From JBCBEX01 sp038528235 (lineage in GTDB: Bacteria > Bacteroidota > Rhodothermia > Rhodothermales > Rubricoccaceae), in the NCBI GenBank assembly GCA_038528235.1, contig JBCBEX010000123.1, positions 1-9,667 on the forward strand: a stretch of 9,667 nucleotides of DNA, read 5' to 3'. Under the pieces are notes generated by a model. It did no database searches. It saw nothing but the letters and a program-made list of their open reading frames with translations, and had not been told where the DNA came from. Position 1 is the stretch's first letter, and every line of letters starts with the position of its first letter. The translations under genes were made by a program, and so were the position numbers. This document shows, piece after piece, positions 1 through 6,792 of the stretch.

Positions 1-2535
1 GGGATAGGGCGCACGCAGTTCAGTGGTCGTCGGCACGGTCTCGTCCACGGCGAAGGCTTGTACCGAAGGGGCTGCCGTGCGCGGGGTGCTTGGCGTCTGT
101 ACGCCGCCTCTTTCGACCCGGTCGCCTTCGCGCGCCAGAGCGAGCGCCCGACCAAGCACCTCCGTCTCGTGCCCAGGCCACCCGGCGTGTACCGCTGCCA
201 GAGCAGCATCCGCCTCAGCGAAGTCGCCCGCGTCCTGCGCCACGGCATAGAGCGTGAGCCATCCGCGCCGCGCGTGGTCCGTCCCTGCATACTCTGTGGT
301 GAGCGTCTTCGTGGTTGCCCGGGCCTCATCGTGGCGACCCGTGCCGTAGTAGATCTCTGCGAGCGCGGCATGCGCATACCCGCCGTGCTTCCGGGTGCGG
401 CTCTGCGCGTGCAAGAAGCCTTCGAGACCAGGGTGTGCCTCGTTCCGCCCGAGCTGAGCGGCCACATCGAACGCACGCTGCGCGTCGAAGTCGGTGCGAG
501 CGCTCTGAATGGCGTTCACGGCATGGCCAATACCGACGTTCAGGTCGGGGTTCTCGGCCCCCTCTACGATGGCAAGCCAGCGGTCTTCCGACATACCCTT
601 TGGCGGCCCACCTTCCTCGGTACTGTCATCCTTCGCCCCCTCAATCCCTGCGTCCGTACGACGCGCGAAGGTGTCACCGCCCGTCGTGATATCGTTCTGC
701 GGAGGCGTGGTCCCGCAGGTGAGGGAGATAGCGGGCGGATCGTAGAGGAAGGGCGAGCCGTCGAAGACCCCATAGCCGCCGATGAAGACGCGCGCTGGGT
801 CCGGCCCTGTCGGCTCGTCCCAGTAGTTGCACTCCGCAATCACGTCGGCGTAGCCGATGGTGGCGTGTTTCTGGTTGGGGTTGCCGCTGTTGAGCCGCAA
901 CCAGTTGTTGCGGTAGTTGGAGTCGAAGCTGATACCGCTGCCGCCGCCATAGACGGTTGCCCCGTATTGAGTGGAGAGCGTGCTGATCTGACTATCCGCG
1001 AGGAGGTTGTTCTGGCCGGTGACTATGCCGTTCTGCCCAGGACGCCCCAGGAGCACACGACCGTTGAAGTAAGCCGCTGCCCCTTGCTGGCTATCGTCCA
1101 CTGTGGAGACATGCATAAACACGTCAGCCCCGTTGGTGGCGTAGACGCCTGAGAGCCCGCTTTCTTGGATGCGTACCCTGTCGAGCGTCACGTCCGCCCC
1201 CGAAGCGGAGACCACACCATTCTGTTGGGTGTGTCGAAGGATCTCAGACTGCCGATTGCTACTAGAGCGCATCGTGACGTCGGCACCACTGCCGGTGACG
1301 AAGAGGCCGTCGCCGGTGCCGTCCTGGATGATGACGCCTTCGAAGATCGGGTCGGCGTTGTGCACGTAGACCGAGGGTGACGGACTGGACCCGCTCTGGT
1401 CGTTGACGAGTTCGACGGTGGCGTCCTGAAGCAGGCCCGTGCTGCCCTGCTCGTAGCGAATGCCGCCCCAGCCTTGTCCGATGCTGCTCTCAGTGAACGT
1501 CGTGCCCTCCGCGTTTAGCTCTCCGAGAACCTGGACGCCCGCAAAGAGGCCCACACGCACATCGACATCGTAGAACGTGTAGGTCTGGTTCGCCCCGATG
1601 ACGAGATCGTCGGTGAGGAAGACCTCGTCCCAGCTTGTATAGACGAGCGAGGGGCGACCTGCCACCGCCTCGTCTCTCATGCGCGTAAACTGCCCGGCCG
1701 TGAACTCCATGAGACACTGCTTTTTCTGGACGTTCATGTAGTTCTCGACAGGCGGGACGCCTGCCTGAGGATTGAATTGCAAGCACGTATTGAACGTAAC
1801 AGGACATCCCTGAGGACCTAGATGCGGACTTGTATCCGACACGATATCTCCCGTGCCAGGGTCCTCCATGCAGATCTCCTGAGGGCTGTGTATCGGCAAC
1901 AAGTCCTCGTCTCGCAACTGGTGGAAGGTGTGGTACAGGCCCAGATAGTGACCGACCTCATGGATAGCCACGTCTCCGTCGTTGTAAGACGTATCGCTCC
2001 CGCCAGGAAGCACTTTGTAATCAACAAAGACTCCATCGCCGGGGTCGTCCTGCGTCGGGTACGTCGTCGGCATTGACCCCCTCCCGCGATGGCTGTAGTC
2101 GAGGATATAGAAATTCAGCACCCTGCTTGGGTCCATGCTGATAGCGTTGGTGGCCTCGACAAACTCGGCATTGGAGTTGTCCGGAGGATTTCCATCCGTG
2201 AGGGTATGGTAGTCATCGTCCTCAGTGTAGGTGAGGGCGATGAGCTTGAAGTCATAGGAAGGGAGGCCAGGCGAGGGGCTGGTAAACGCCGCGTCGAACA
2301 GGGCGATCTGCTGGTCGATGGTCGCCTTCGAGACAAATCCCGTTCCGTCTGCCTTCGTGATGACATGGACGGCCACGGGGACTTCAATAACGCTAGGGAC
2401 CGGTGGAGAGCTTGCGTTCGGCGGTGATGTCGGACCCGTATAGGGCGTTACAACCTCATCACACATTCCTTGTGATTGAGCGTGGGCCGGTGCCGCGATC
2501 CAGGCACAAACGACCAGGCATCCGATAAAAAGCAA
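1..2535 (-). CDS. Secreted M43 (pappalysin-like) zinc metalloprotease with beta-helix region, C-terminus cut by window edge
   Basis: The minus-strand frame is open from a stop at 2689-2691 to the left edge, and the 3' end lies outside. Numbered from the TTG at 2535, residues 2-20 form a hydrophobic signal peptide ending in APAHA before QSQG. The M43 protease domain spans about 50-285. It has the zinc motif HEVGHYLGLYH at 192-202 and the Met-turn ENYMN with M267, followed by FTAGQFTRM, as in bacterial pappalysin relatives. Residues about 300-620 carry GADV repeats (417, 446, 469) and CNYWDEPTGPDP, typical of right-handed parallel beta-helices. Residues about 648-800 look helical and may be TPR-like. 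The last visible residues, LRAPYP, match the start of a T9SS type A sorting domain. The protein is probably exported by Sec, then moved to the cell surface or medium by T9SS. Its codon use is visibly less G+C-biased than that of its neighbours. The start is uncertain: ATG 2466 would lose the signal peptide, and ATG 2594 is out of frame. Confidence 0.88.
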   Translation of the reverse strand, partial: MLFIGCLVVCAWIAAPAHAQSQGMCDEVVTPYTGPTSPPNASSPPVPSVIEVPVAVHVITKADGTGFVSKATIDQQIALFDAAFTSPSPGLPSYDFKLIALTYTEDDDYHTLTDGNPPDNSNAEFVEATNAISMDPSRVLNFYILDYSHRGRGSMPTTYPTQDDPGDGVFVDYKVLPGGSDTSYNDGDVAIHEVGHYLGLYHTFHQLRDEDLLPIHSPQEICMEDPGTGDIVSDTSPHLGPQGCPVTFNTCLQFNPQAGVPPVENYMNVQKKQCLMEFTAGQFTRMRDEAVAGRPSLVYTSWDEVFLTDDLVIGANQTYTFYDVDVRVGLFAGVQVLGELNAEGTTFTESSIGQGWGGIRYEQGSTGLLQDATVELVNDQSGSSPSPSVYVHNADPIFEGVIIQDGTGDGLFVTGSGADVTMRSSSNRQSEILRHTQQNGVVSASGADVTLDRVRIQESGLSGVYATNGADVFMHVSTVDDSQQGAAAYFNGRVLLGRPGQNGIVTGQNNLLADSQISTLSTQYGATVYGGGSGISFDSNYRNNWLRLNSGNPNQKHATIGYADVIAECNYWDEPTGPDPARVFIGGYGVFDGSPFLYDPPAISLTCGTTPPQNDITTGGDTFARRTDAGIEGAKDDSTEEGGPPKGMSEDRWLAIVEGAENPDLNVGIGHAVNAIQSARTDFDAQRAFDVAAQLGRNEAHPGLEGFLHAQSRTRKHGGYAHAALAEIYYGTGRHDEARATTKTLTTEYAGTDHARRGWLTLYAVAQDAGDFAEADAALAAVHAGWPGHETEVLGRALALAREGDRVERGGVQTPSTPRTAAPSVQAFAVDETVPTTTELRAPYP

Positions 2536-2594
2536 GCCGCACCTACTGCGCCAACTCGATGAATCTGTGTGTGTGTGTGCGCGCGAGTCCGCAT
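2536..2594 (-). other. Likely true 5' end of the M43 protease gene, out of frame in this sequence
   Basis: The ATG at 2594-2592 has GAGG (2605-2602) seven bases upstream, the best ribosome binding site near this gene. As written, it opens a frame that leaves the protease frame and gives only a short peptide. With one CA unit fewer in the downstream repeat, the same ATG reads MRTRAHTHTDSSSWRSRC and runs straight into the hydrophobic core LLFIGCLVV. This gives a classical signal peptide with arginines in its n-region. The TTG at 2535 has no positive residues before the core and no clear ribosome binding site. The reading is inferred from one sequence, so an assembly error is equally possible. 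Confidence 0.5.
2566..2579. repeat. Dinucleotide repeat, (TG)7 on plus, (CA)7 in the sense of the protease gene
   Basis: Seven perfect units lie between the RBS-supported ATG at 2594 and the signal-peptide core of the M43 protease. A GC alternation (2579-2585) adjoins it. Six or nine units put the ATG in frame with the protease, and seven do not. Short repeats inside the first codons of surface protein genes are a known mechanism of phase variation by slipped-strand mispairing. Seven units is short for a highly mutable tract. Confidence 0.9.
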
Positions 2595-2611
2595 GGCAGA
2601 GCCTCGGGAGA

Positions 2612-2640
2612 TATATAAATAGCAAACGGTGCAGTGTGAC
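2612..2640 (-). promoter_or_regulatory. Possible promoter of the M43 protease gene
   Basis: On the minus strand, GTCACA (2640-2635) and TATATA (2617-2612) are 17 bases apart, each matching four of six sigma70 consensus positions. The A/T-rich block stands out in a G+C-rich region. Transcription would start about ten bases before the ATG at 2594, a very short leader, so the call is weak. Confidence 0.35.
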
Positions 2641-2722
2641 ACCCACAGCATACACGTTACGAATCACATTCCCAAACGGCCCAAACATTCAACTTCACCA
2701 ACTCTGCGCGTCTACACCACCG

Positions 2723-3574
2723 TCACTTCGACGGCCGCATCATCTCGAACATCGTCAGGATGCCCTCGCGGTCCATCTTCGTGAAGTCGTTGAACTGGCC
2801 GCCCGCGTTGAGCACCTCGCCGCCGTCGAGGACCACGTTCTGCCCGGTGAGGTAGCTCGCGAGGTCGCTCATCAGGAAGGTCGAGAGGTTGGTCAGCTCT
2901 TCGTGGACGCCGAAGCGGCGCAGCGGCACGCGCAGGCGCATGTTCTCGGCCATCTCCTCGCTCGGGACGAGCCGCTTCCACGCGCCGTCGGTCGGAAACG
3001 GCCCCGGCGCGATGCAGTTGAGCCGAATCCCATAGACGCCCCACTCCGCCGCGAGCGACTTCGTCATCGCCACGATGCCCGCCTTTGAGACGGCGCTCGG
3101 GAGCACGAAAGCGCTGCCCGTGTCGGCGTAGGTCGTCGAGATGGAGAGCACCGCGCCCTTCGTGCCGCGCTCGATCCAGCGCTGGCCGCACCACTGCGTC
3201 GCGTAGAACGAGCCGTAGAGGTTGGTCTTGACGATGGCGTCAAAGCCGTTGGGCGAGATCGTGTGGCTCGGCGCGAGGAAGTTGGCCGCGGCGTTGTTGA
3301 CGAGGCCCGTCACCGGCCCCTGGCGCTCCTCGGCCTCCTCGAAGAAGGCGACCACGCTGTCGGCCTCGCGGAGGTTGCACGAGATGCCCTCGGCCTGCCC
3401 GCCCGCCTCGCGGATGTCGCCGACGGTGGTTTCGAGCGGCTCGGTACGGCGGCCGCAGATCGTGACGGCGGCCCCGTGCTCGGCGAAGCGCATCGCCATG
3501 GAGCGGCCGAGGCCCGTGCCGCCGCCGGTGACGACGATGTGCTGGCCCGCGAGGAGGTCGGAGGAGTAGGACAT
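2723..3574 (-). CDS. 2,4-dienoyl-CoA reductase, short-chain dehydrogenase type (DECR1-like)
   Basis: This 283-aa Rossmann-fold enzyme probably reduces 2,4-dienoyl-CoA to 3-enoyl-CoA with NADPH, the auxiliary step that lets beta-oxidation handle polyunsaturated acyl chains. The nucleotide-binding loop TGGGTGLGR is at 16-24, and GRR at 41-43 after the second strand favours NADPH. NNAAANFLAP at 93-102 is typical of the dienoyl-CoA reductase branch. The usual SDR YxxxK is absent. Instead the sequence has TTYADTG with Y149, then PSAVSKAG with S160 and K164. This spacing equals Tyr199/Ser210/Lys214 of human DECR1. The C-terminal GGQFNDFTK also resembles DECR1. No signal or membrane segment is present, so it is cytoplasmic. 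There is no Shine-Dalgarno before the ATG. FadE lies 338 bp upstream on the same strand, which supports a fatty-acid role. A generic SDR with another enoyl substrate is the main alternative. Confidence 0.88.
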   Translation of the reverse strand: MSYSSDLLAGQHIVVTGGGTGLGRSMAMRFAEHGAAVTICGRRTEPLETTVGDIREAGGQAEGISCNLREADSVVAFFEEAEERQGPVTGLVNNAAANFLAPSHTISPNGFDAIVKTNLYGSFYATQWCGQRWIERGTKGAVLSISTTYADTGSAFVLPSAVSKAGIVAMTKSLAAEWGVYGIRLNCIAPGPFPTDGAWKRLVPSEEMAENMRLRVPLRRFGVHEELTNLSTFLMSDLASYLTGQNVVLDGGEVLNAGGQFNDFTKMDREGILTMFEMMRPSK

Positions 3575-3580
3575 GGGGGA

Positions 3581-3646
3581 GGTGTGGACGTTGAGACGTG
3601 TGAAGGTGTGGACGTTTGAACGTGTGAAGGTGTGGACGTGGGAAAG
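3581..3646. repeat. 24-bp tandem repeat, about 2.7 copies, in the leader of the dienoyl-CoA reductase gene
   Basis: Copies start at 3581 and 3605 with the shared opening GGTGTGGACGTT and the shared end ACGTGTGAA. They differ at three central positions. A partial third copy at 3629 shares the first 11 bases and then diverges. The array ends six bases from the start codon of the reductase, so it would be transcribed as its leader. It has no coding role that I can see. Confidence 0.8.
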
Positions 3647-3661
3647 CTACGGGGCTTCGGC

Positions 3662-3674
3662 ACCGCGCTGTCGA
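3662..3674. promoter_or_regulatory. 13-bp motif shared with the fadE upstream region
   Basis: ACCGCGCTGTCGA (plus strand) lies 88-100 bases upstream of the reductase start codon. The identical 13 bases in the same orientation occur at 6529-6541, upstream of fadE. Both genes act in fatty-acid degradation, so a common regulator site is possible. No full palindrome surrounds this copy. Confidence 0.35.
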
Positions 3675-3702
3675 TGATTTGTGTGCCAGCGGCGTCGCGT
3701 GA

Positions 3703-3840
3703 CGGCTCTCCCCGCTCCGCTCCCCCTGAAGGGTCGCGAAGCTGCCCCCCTCACACATGAGGGGGACAGTTTACTGCGTGAACCTTCGGTTTGGGTTGAC
3801 ACGGGAGCTTTGCGACTGTCAACCCAAACGGGGGGAGCCG
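3703..3840. repeat. 138-bp structured intergenic element with imperfect terminal inverted repeats
   Basis: CGGCTCTCCCCG at 3703-3714 is inverted as CGGGGGGAGCCG at 3829-3840, matching at 11 of 12 positions. Inside are an 8-bp perfect hairpin (3746-3753 with 3758-3765, loop CACA) and a 13-bp perfect hairpin (3789-3801 with 3817-3829). No frame looks coding. The layout resembles a small mobile or REP-like repeat, but only one copy is visible, so mobility cannot be shown. Confidence 0.45.
3789..3829. repeat. Perfect 13-bp inverted repeat (hairpin, 15-base loop)
   Basis: GTTTGGGTTGACA at 3789-3801 pairs without mismatch with TGTCAACCCAAAC at 3817-3829. On neither strand is the stem followed by a T run, so it is not a typical intrinsic terminator. 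It is the strongest structure inside the 138-bp element. Confidence 0.85.
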
Positions 3841-3849
3841 CGCCCGCAC

Positions 3850-3890
3850 AAAAACCGACGGGAGCGGTCCGCTGCAGCGAGCCGCCCCCG
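3850..3890 (-). terminator. Intrinsic terminator of fadE
   Basis: On the minus strand CGGGGGCGG (3890-3882) pairs with CCGCTCCCG (3867-3859) over nine bases, including one G-U wobble. The loop holds a further small CGC/GCG stem. Four bases after the stem there is a run of five T (3854-3850). The stem begins 22 bases after the fadE stop codon. Confidence 0.65.
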
Positions 3891-3912
3891 GGGTGTGAGG
3901 TGAACGGTGCGC

Positions 3913-6498
3913 CTACGAGGCCGTTGGTGCGCTCGGCGTGACCGACACCGTGGCGCCGTCGCCCGCGACGCCGTCGCCCAGCGAGAGCGCGTCGTCGCCG
4001 ACGGGCATCGGGCCGTGCTCGGGGGCCGGTCCGTGCGGGTGCGTCGAGGTCGCCATGTACTCGCTGAGCGAGAAGTGGTCGACCTGGATTGCGTCCGTGC
4101 GGGCGAGTTCGGCGCGCTGCAGGAGGTCGGCCTCCTCGGGCGAGATCACGCCCAGTTCGACCGCCATCGCGACGAGCTTCGCCGGGTGGACCTTCTTCGG
4201 CAGTTGCTTTGCCTTGATCGCCTTGTAGAGCTTCTTCTCGACGGGCTGCGCCTGGTTGACGAGCTTGAACGCGTGCTCCAGCCGGCCGAGCGCGTCGGTC
4301 GGGTCGCTGGAGACGTAGATGTTGTTCGAGAGCCGCTCGCGCTGGTCGCCGTCGCGCTGGATGGCCTGGGCGACCTGCTGGCCGAGGTCGTCTGACGGCA
4401 TCGCGCCGAGGCGGTTGAAGCGGCTCCACGCGGCGACGGGGCCGCGGAAGAGCCACGTCGCGCCCGGGATCTCCATGTTGGCGTAGAGCCCGTCGAACGC
4501 CTCCTGGATCTGGGCAAGGGCGTACTGCATCGACCAGTGGACGAACGGGAGGTCTTCTTTGCGGCGGCCATCGGCCTCGTAGCGCTTGAGCACGGCCGAG
4601 CCGAGGTACATCCACGAGAAGATATCGGCGAAGCGGCCGGTGAGCTTCTCCTTGCGCTTGAGGTTGCCGCCGAGCGTGCCCATCGCCATGTCGGCGAGGA
4701 ACGCGAACGAAGCCGACGCCCAGGCGAGCTTGCGGTAGTACTTCGCCGTGGGGCCGCTGACGGGGCTGCCCGCGAGCAGGCCGCGCGTGCTGCTGAGTAC
4801 GAGCGCGCGCACTTTGTTGCGGACGATGTGCCCGATGTGCGCCCAGAAGGCGCGGTCGAACGCCTTCACGTCGCCCGCCTCGACGGCGAGCATCTCCTGG
4901 AGGGCATACGGGTGGCAGCGGATCGCGCCCTGGCCGAAGATCATCAGCGTCCGCGTGAGGATGTTGGCCCCCTCCACGGTGATCATGATCGGGAGGTTGG
5001 TGTAGGCGCTCGCGGTGGTGTTGCGCGGGCCGCGGCTGATCGCGTTGCCGCCGAGGATGTCCATCGCGTCGTTGATGGCGATGCGGTAGAGCTCGGTGGC
5101 GTTGTACTTCATCATCGCCGTGACGACGCTCGGCTTGGAGCCCTTGTCGAGGCCGCCGTTGGTGTAGCGCCGGGCTGCTTCGAGGATGTAGGTGATCCCG
5201 CCGATGCGCGCCAGCGGCTCCTCGATGCCTTCGAACTTGCCGATGGAGAGGCCGAACTGCTTGCGGTTGACGGCGTGGGCGCTCGCCACGCGCAGCATCG
5301 TCTTGGCACCGCCCGAGGACGACGACGGCAGCGAGATGCCGCGCCCGACGGAGAGGCACTCCATGAGCATGCGCCAGCCGCGCCCCGCGCCCGCCGTGCC
5401 ACCGATGATGGCTTCTTCGGCCTTCACGACGACGTCGGTGCCGGTGGTCGGGCAGTTGTAGAACGGGATGCCGAGCGGGTCGTGGCGCTCGCCGAGGTGC
5501 ACGCCGGGCGCGTCGGTCGGGACAAGCGCGCAGGTGATGCCGAGTTTTTTCCCTTTGCCAAGGAGGTTGTCCGGGTCTTCGAGCTTGAAGGCGAGGCCGA
5601 GCACCGTCGAGACAGCGGCTAGGGTGATGTAGCGCTTCTTCCAGGAGAGGCGGAGGTAGACCTCGCCGTCTTCGCCTTTGAAGAGGACGCCCTTCGACGA
5701 GATCGCGCCCGCGTCGGAGCCTGCGCCGGGCTCGGTAAGGGCGAATGCTGGGATGTCCTCGCCGCGCGCGAGGCGGGGGAGGTAGTGGTCACGCTGCGCC
5801 TGCGTGCCGTAGTGGATGAGCAGTTCGGCAGGCCCGAGCGAGTTGGGCACCATCGCCGTGATGCCGAGGGCAGGCGAGCGGGCGGCGAGCTTCTCCACGA
5901 CGGCGCTGTTGGCCGACGGCGTGAGACCAAGACCGCCATACTCTTTCGGGATGATGAGGCCGAAGAAGCGATCGTCTTTGAGCTTCTGCCAGACCTCGTT
6001 GGGCAGGTCGCGCCGCTGCATGATGTCCCAGTCGACAGCCATCTCGCAGACCTCGTCGCAGGGACCGTCGAGGAAAGCGCGCTCCTCGTCGGTAAGGTCG
6101 GGGTAGTCCTCGGCGAGGATCTTCTTGAAGTCGGGCTTGCCGCTGAAGAGTTCGCCCTCCACCCACACGGTCCCCGCGTCGATGGCCTCTTTTTCGGTGG
6201 GCGAGATGGTGGGCAGGAAACCGAGTTTGTCCATGAGCGCCATCACCGCGCGGGTGATCTGCTGCCGAATGGGGGGCACGTTGAAGACGACGACGAGGGC
6301 CGCGAAGGCGGCGAGCAGCCAGACAGGCGCGCCGAAGCCGACGAGGGCGACCGCGCCGAGCGCGGCCCAGAGCCCAAGCGGCGCACCGACGTAGCCAAGC
6401 ACGAGCGCGACGAGCACGACGCCCGCGAGCATCGCCCAGAGCGGCGTGGCGACGAGGCCGCCCATGAGCGCGCCATGGAGCGTATTCCAGAGGTCCAT
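3913..6498 (-). CDS. fadE: FadE-type membrane-anchored acyl-CoA dehydrogenase
   Basis: This 861-aa FAD enzyme catalyses the first step of beta-oxidation, turning acyl-CoA into trans-2-enoyl-CoA and passing electrons to an electron-transfer partner. Residues about 17-73 hold two or three hydrophobic segments that anchor it in the inner membrane. The text then follows E. coli FadE closely: TEKEAIDAGT (101-110), PNSLGPAELL (218-227), LTEPGAGSDAGAI (254-266), WKKRYITLA (286-294), ECLSVGRGI (380-388) and FEGIEEPLARI (422-432). E509 in ITVEGANILTR is the likely catalytic base by alignment with the acyl-CoA dehydrogenase family. The C-terminal FadE-specific domain follows (about 545-815). The tail from about 817 is a low-complexity His/Pro/Gly-rich extension, some 25 residues longer than in E. 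coli. The first ATG was chosen because it begins just before the membrane segment. There is no Shine-Dalgarno. A strong promoter lies upstream, a terminator follows, and a dienoyl-CoA reductase is next. Confidence 0.95.
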   Translation of the reverse strand: MDLWNTLHGALMGGLVATPLWAMLAGVVLVALVLGYVGAPLGLWAALGAVALVGFGAPVWLLAAFAALVVVFNVPPIRQQITRAVMALMDKLGFLPTISPTEKEAIDAGTVWVEGELFSGKPDFKKILAEDYPDLTDEERAFLDGPCDEVCEMAVDWDIMQRRDLPNEVWQKLKDDRFFGLIIPKEYGGLGLTPSANSAVVEKLAARSPALGITAMVPNSLGPAELLIHYGTQAQRDHYLPRLARGEDIPAFALTEPGAGSDAGAISSKGVLFKGEDGEVYLRLSWKKRYITLAAVSTVLGLAFKLEDPDNLLGKGKKLGITCALVPTDAPGVHLGERHDPLGIPFYNCPTTGTDVVVKAEEAIIGGTAGAGRGWRMLMECLSVGRGISLPSSSSGGAKTMLRVASAHAVNRKQFGLSIGKFEGIEEPLARIGGITYILEAARRYTNGGLDKGSKPSVVTAMMKYNATELYRIAINDAMDILGGNAISRGPRNTTASAYTNLPIMITVEGANILTRTLMIFGQGAIRCHPYALQEMLAVEAGDVKAFDRAFWAHIGHIVRNKVRALVLSSTRGLLAGSPVSGPTAKYYRKLAWASASFAFLADMAMGTLGGNLKRKEKLTGRFADIFSWMYLGSAVLKRYEADGRRKEDLPFVHWSMQYALAQIQEAFDGLYANMEIPGATWLFRGPVAAWSRFNRLGAMPSDDLGQQVAQAIQRDGDQRERLSNNIYVSSDPTDALGRLEHAFKLVNQAQPVEKKLYKAIKAKQLPKKVHPAKLVAMAVELGVISPEEADLLQRAELARTDAIQVDHFSLSEYMATSTHPHGPAPEHGPMPVGDDALSLGDGVAGDGATVSVTPSAPTAS

Positions 6499-6519
6499 AG
6501 TGGGTAGGGCTAAAGGTGA

Positions 6520-6541
6520 ACAGCGTTAACCGCGCTGTCGA
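6520..6541. promoter_or_regulatory. Inverted repeat in the fadE leader containing the shared 13-bp motif
   Basis: ACAGCG (6520-6525) and CGCTGT (6533-6538) form a 6-bp inverted repeat around TTAACCG. The right half extends to ACCGCGCTGTCGA (6529-6541), found identically upstream of the reductase. It lies 22-43 bases upstream of the fadE ATG, in the predicted leader, where a repressor or an RNA hairpin could act. Confidence 0.35.
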
Positions 6542-6546
6542 AAAGA

Positions 6547-6581
6547 GAGCGCTCCCGGAGTTCCCGCAACGAAAGCGCTTT
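6547..6581. promoter_or_regulatory. Twin AGCGCT-centred palindromes, possible operators of fadE
   Basis: GAGCGCTC (6547-6554) and AAAGCGCTTT (6572-6581) are perfect palindromes with the same AGCGCT core, their centres 26 bp apart. Relative to the predicted transcription start near 6590 they lie roughly at +9 to +18 and +36 to +43. That position suits repression. The second resembles LacI-family operators (AARCGYTT type). The regulator is not in this window. Confidence 0.4.
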
Positions 6582-6596
6582 TTCTTTGGTCTTAAC

Positions 6597-6625
6597 AGTG
6601 TAAACCTCCAGGACCTTTTTGTCAA
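6597..6625 (-). promoter_or_regulatory. Sigma70-like promoter of fadE
   Basis: On the minus strand a consensus -35 TTGACA (6625-6620) is followed after exactly 17 bases by TACACT (6602-6597), four of six matches to the -10 consensus. A second TTGACA lies at 6636-6631. The predicted start near 6590 gives a leader of about 90 bases before the fadE ATG. Confidence 0.65.
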
Positions 6626-6639
6626 GAGAGTGTCAAGGA

Positions 6640-6792
6640 TTGAGTGAGAGGCTGGCATATAGTCTCCGCCTTGATCGAAGACGCGACGTAGTCTCGCTGG
6701 CGAGATCGCCGTCGTGCCGTCACCAATTCCACTCCTCGCTTCGCGTAGAGTCGTGCGCAGGCGGCCACGCCGCGACCCCTCCAGCCACGCTC
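6640..6792. other. Non-coding stretch upstream of the fadE promoter
   Basis: I see no gene here. The only structure is a pair of overlapping short inverted repeats at 6692-6710: TCTCGC-TG-GCGAGA and GGCGA-GA-TCGCC. They lie about 70-85 bases upstream of the fadE -35 box. They may be an activator site or chance in a G+C-rich sequence. Confidence 0.3.

Noticed and set aside
58..1152. Plus-strand open frame of 364 codons
   Set aside because: It lies opposite the protease beta-helix and helical region, has no recognisable motif and is Arg/Val-rich, as expected for the antisense of a G+C-rich gene.
2464..2466. ATG as the start of the protease
   Set aside because: It lies after the signal peptide and its cleavage site, so it would give a cytoplasmic form of a protein built for export.
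2671..2686. Direct repeat CCCAAAC-GG-CCCAAAC downstream of the reductase gene
   Set aside because: Two 7-base copies are too short to interpret. No nearby promoter or binding-site pattern goes with them.
3581..3646. CRISPR array
   Set aside because: The 24-bp units are directly adjacent with no spacers, there are fewer than three copies, and no cas gene is present.
3789..3829. 13-bp hairpin as terminator for fadE
   Set aside because: No T run follows on either strand. The hairpin at 3850-3890, with five T and closer to the stop codon, is the better candidate.
3647..5359. Minus-strand open frame of 570 codons overlapping fadE
   Set aside because: It is an alternative frame of fadE, Arg/Pro-rich with no motif.
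4537..5622. Plus-strand open frame of 361 codons
   Set aside because: It is antisense to fadE, whose protein is conserved over the whole stretch. The translation is low-complexity Ala/Arg/Glu text.
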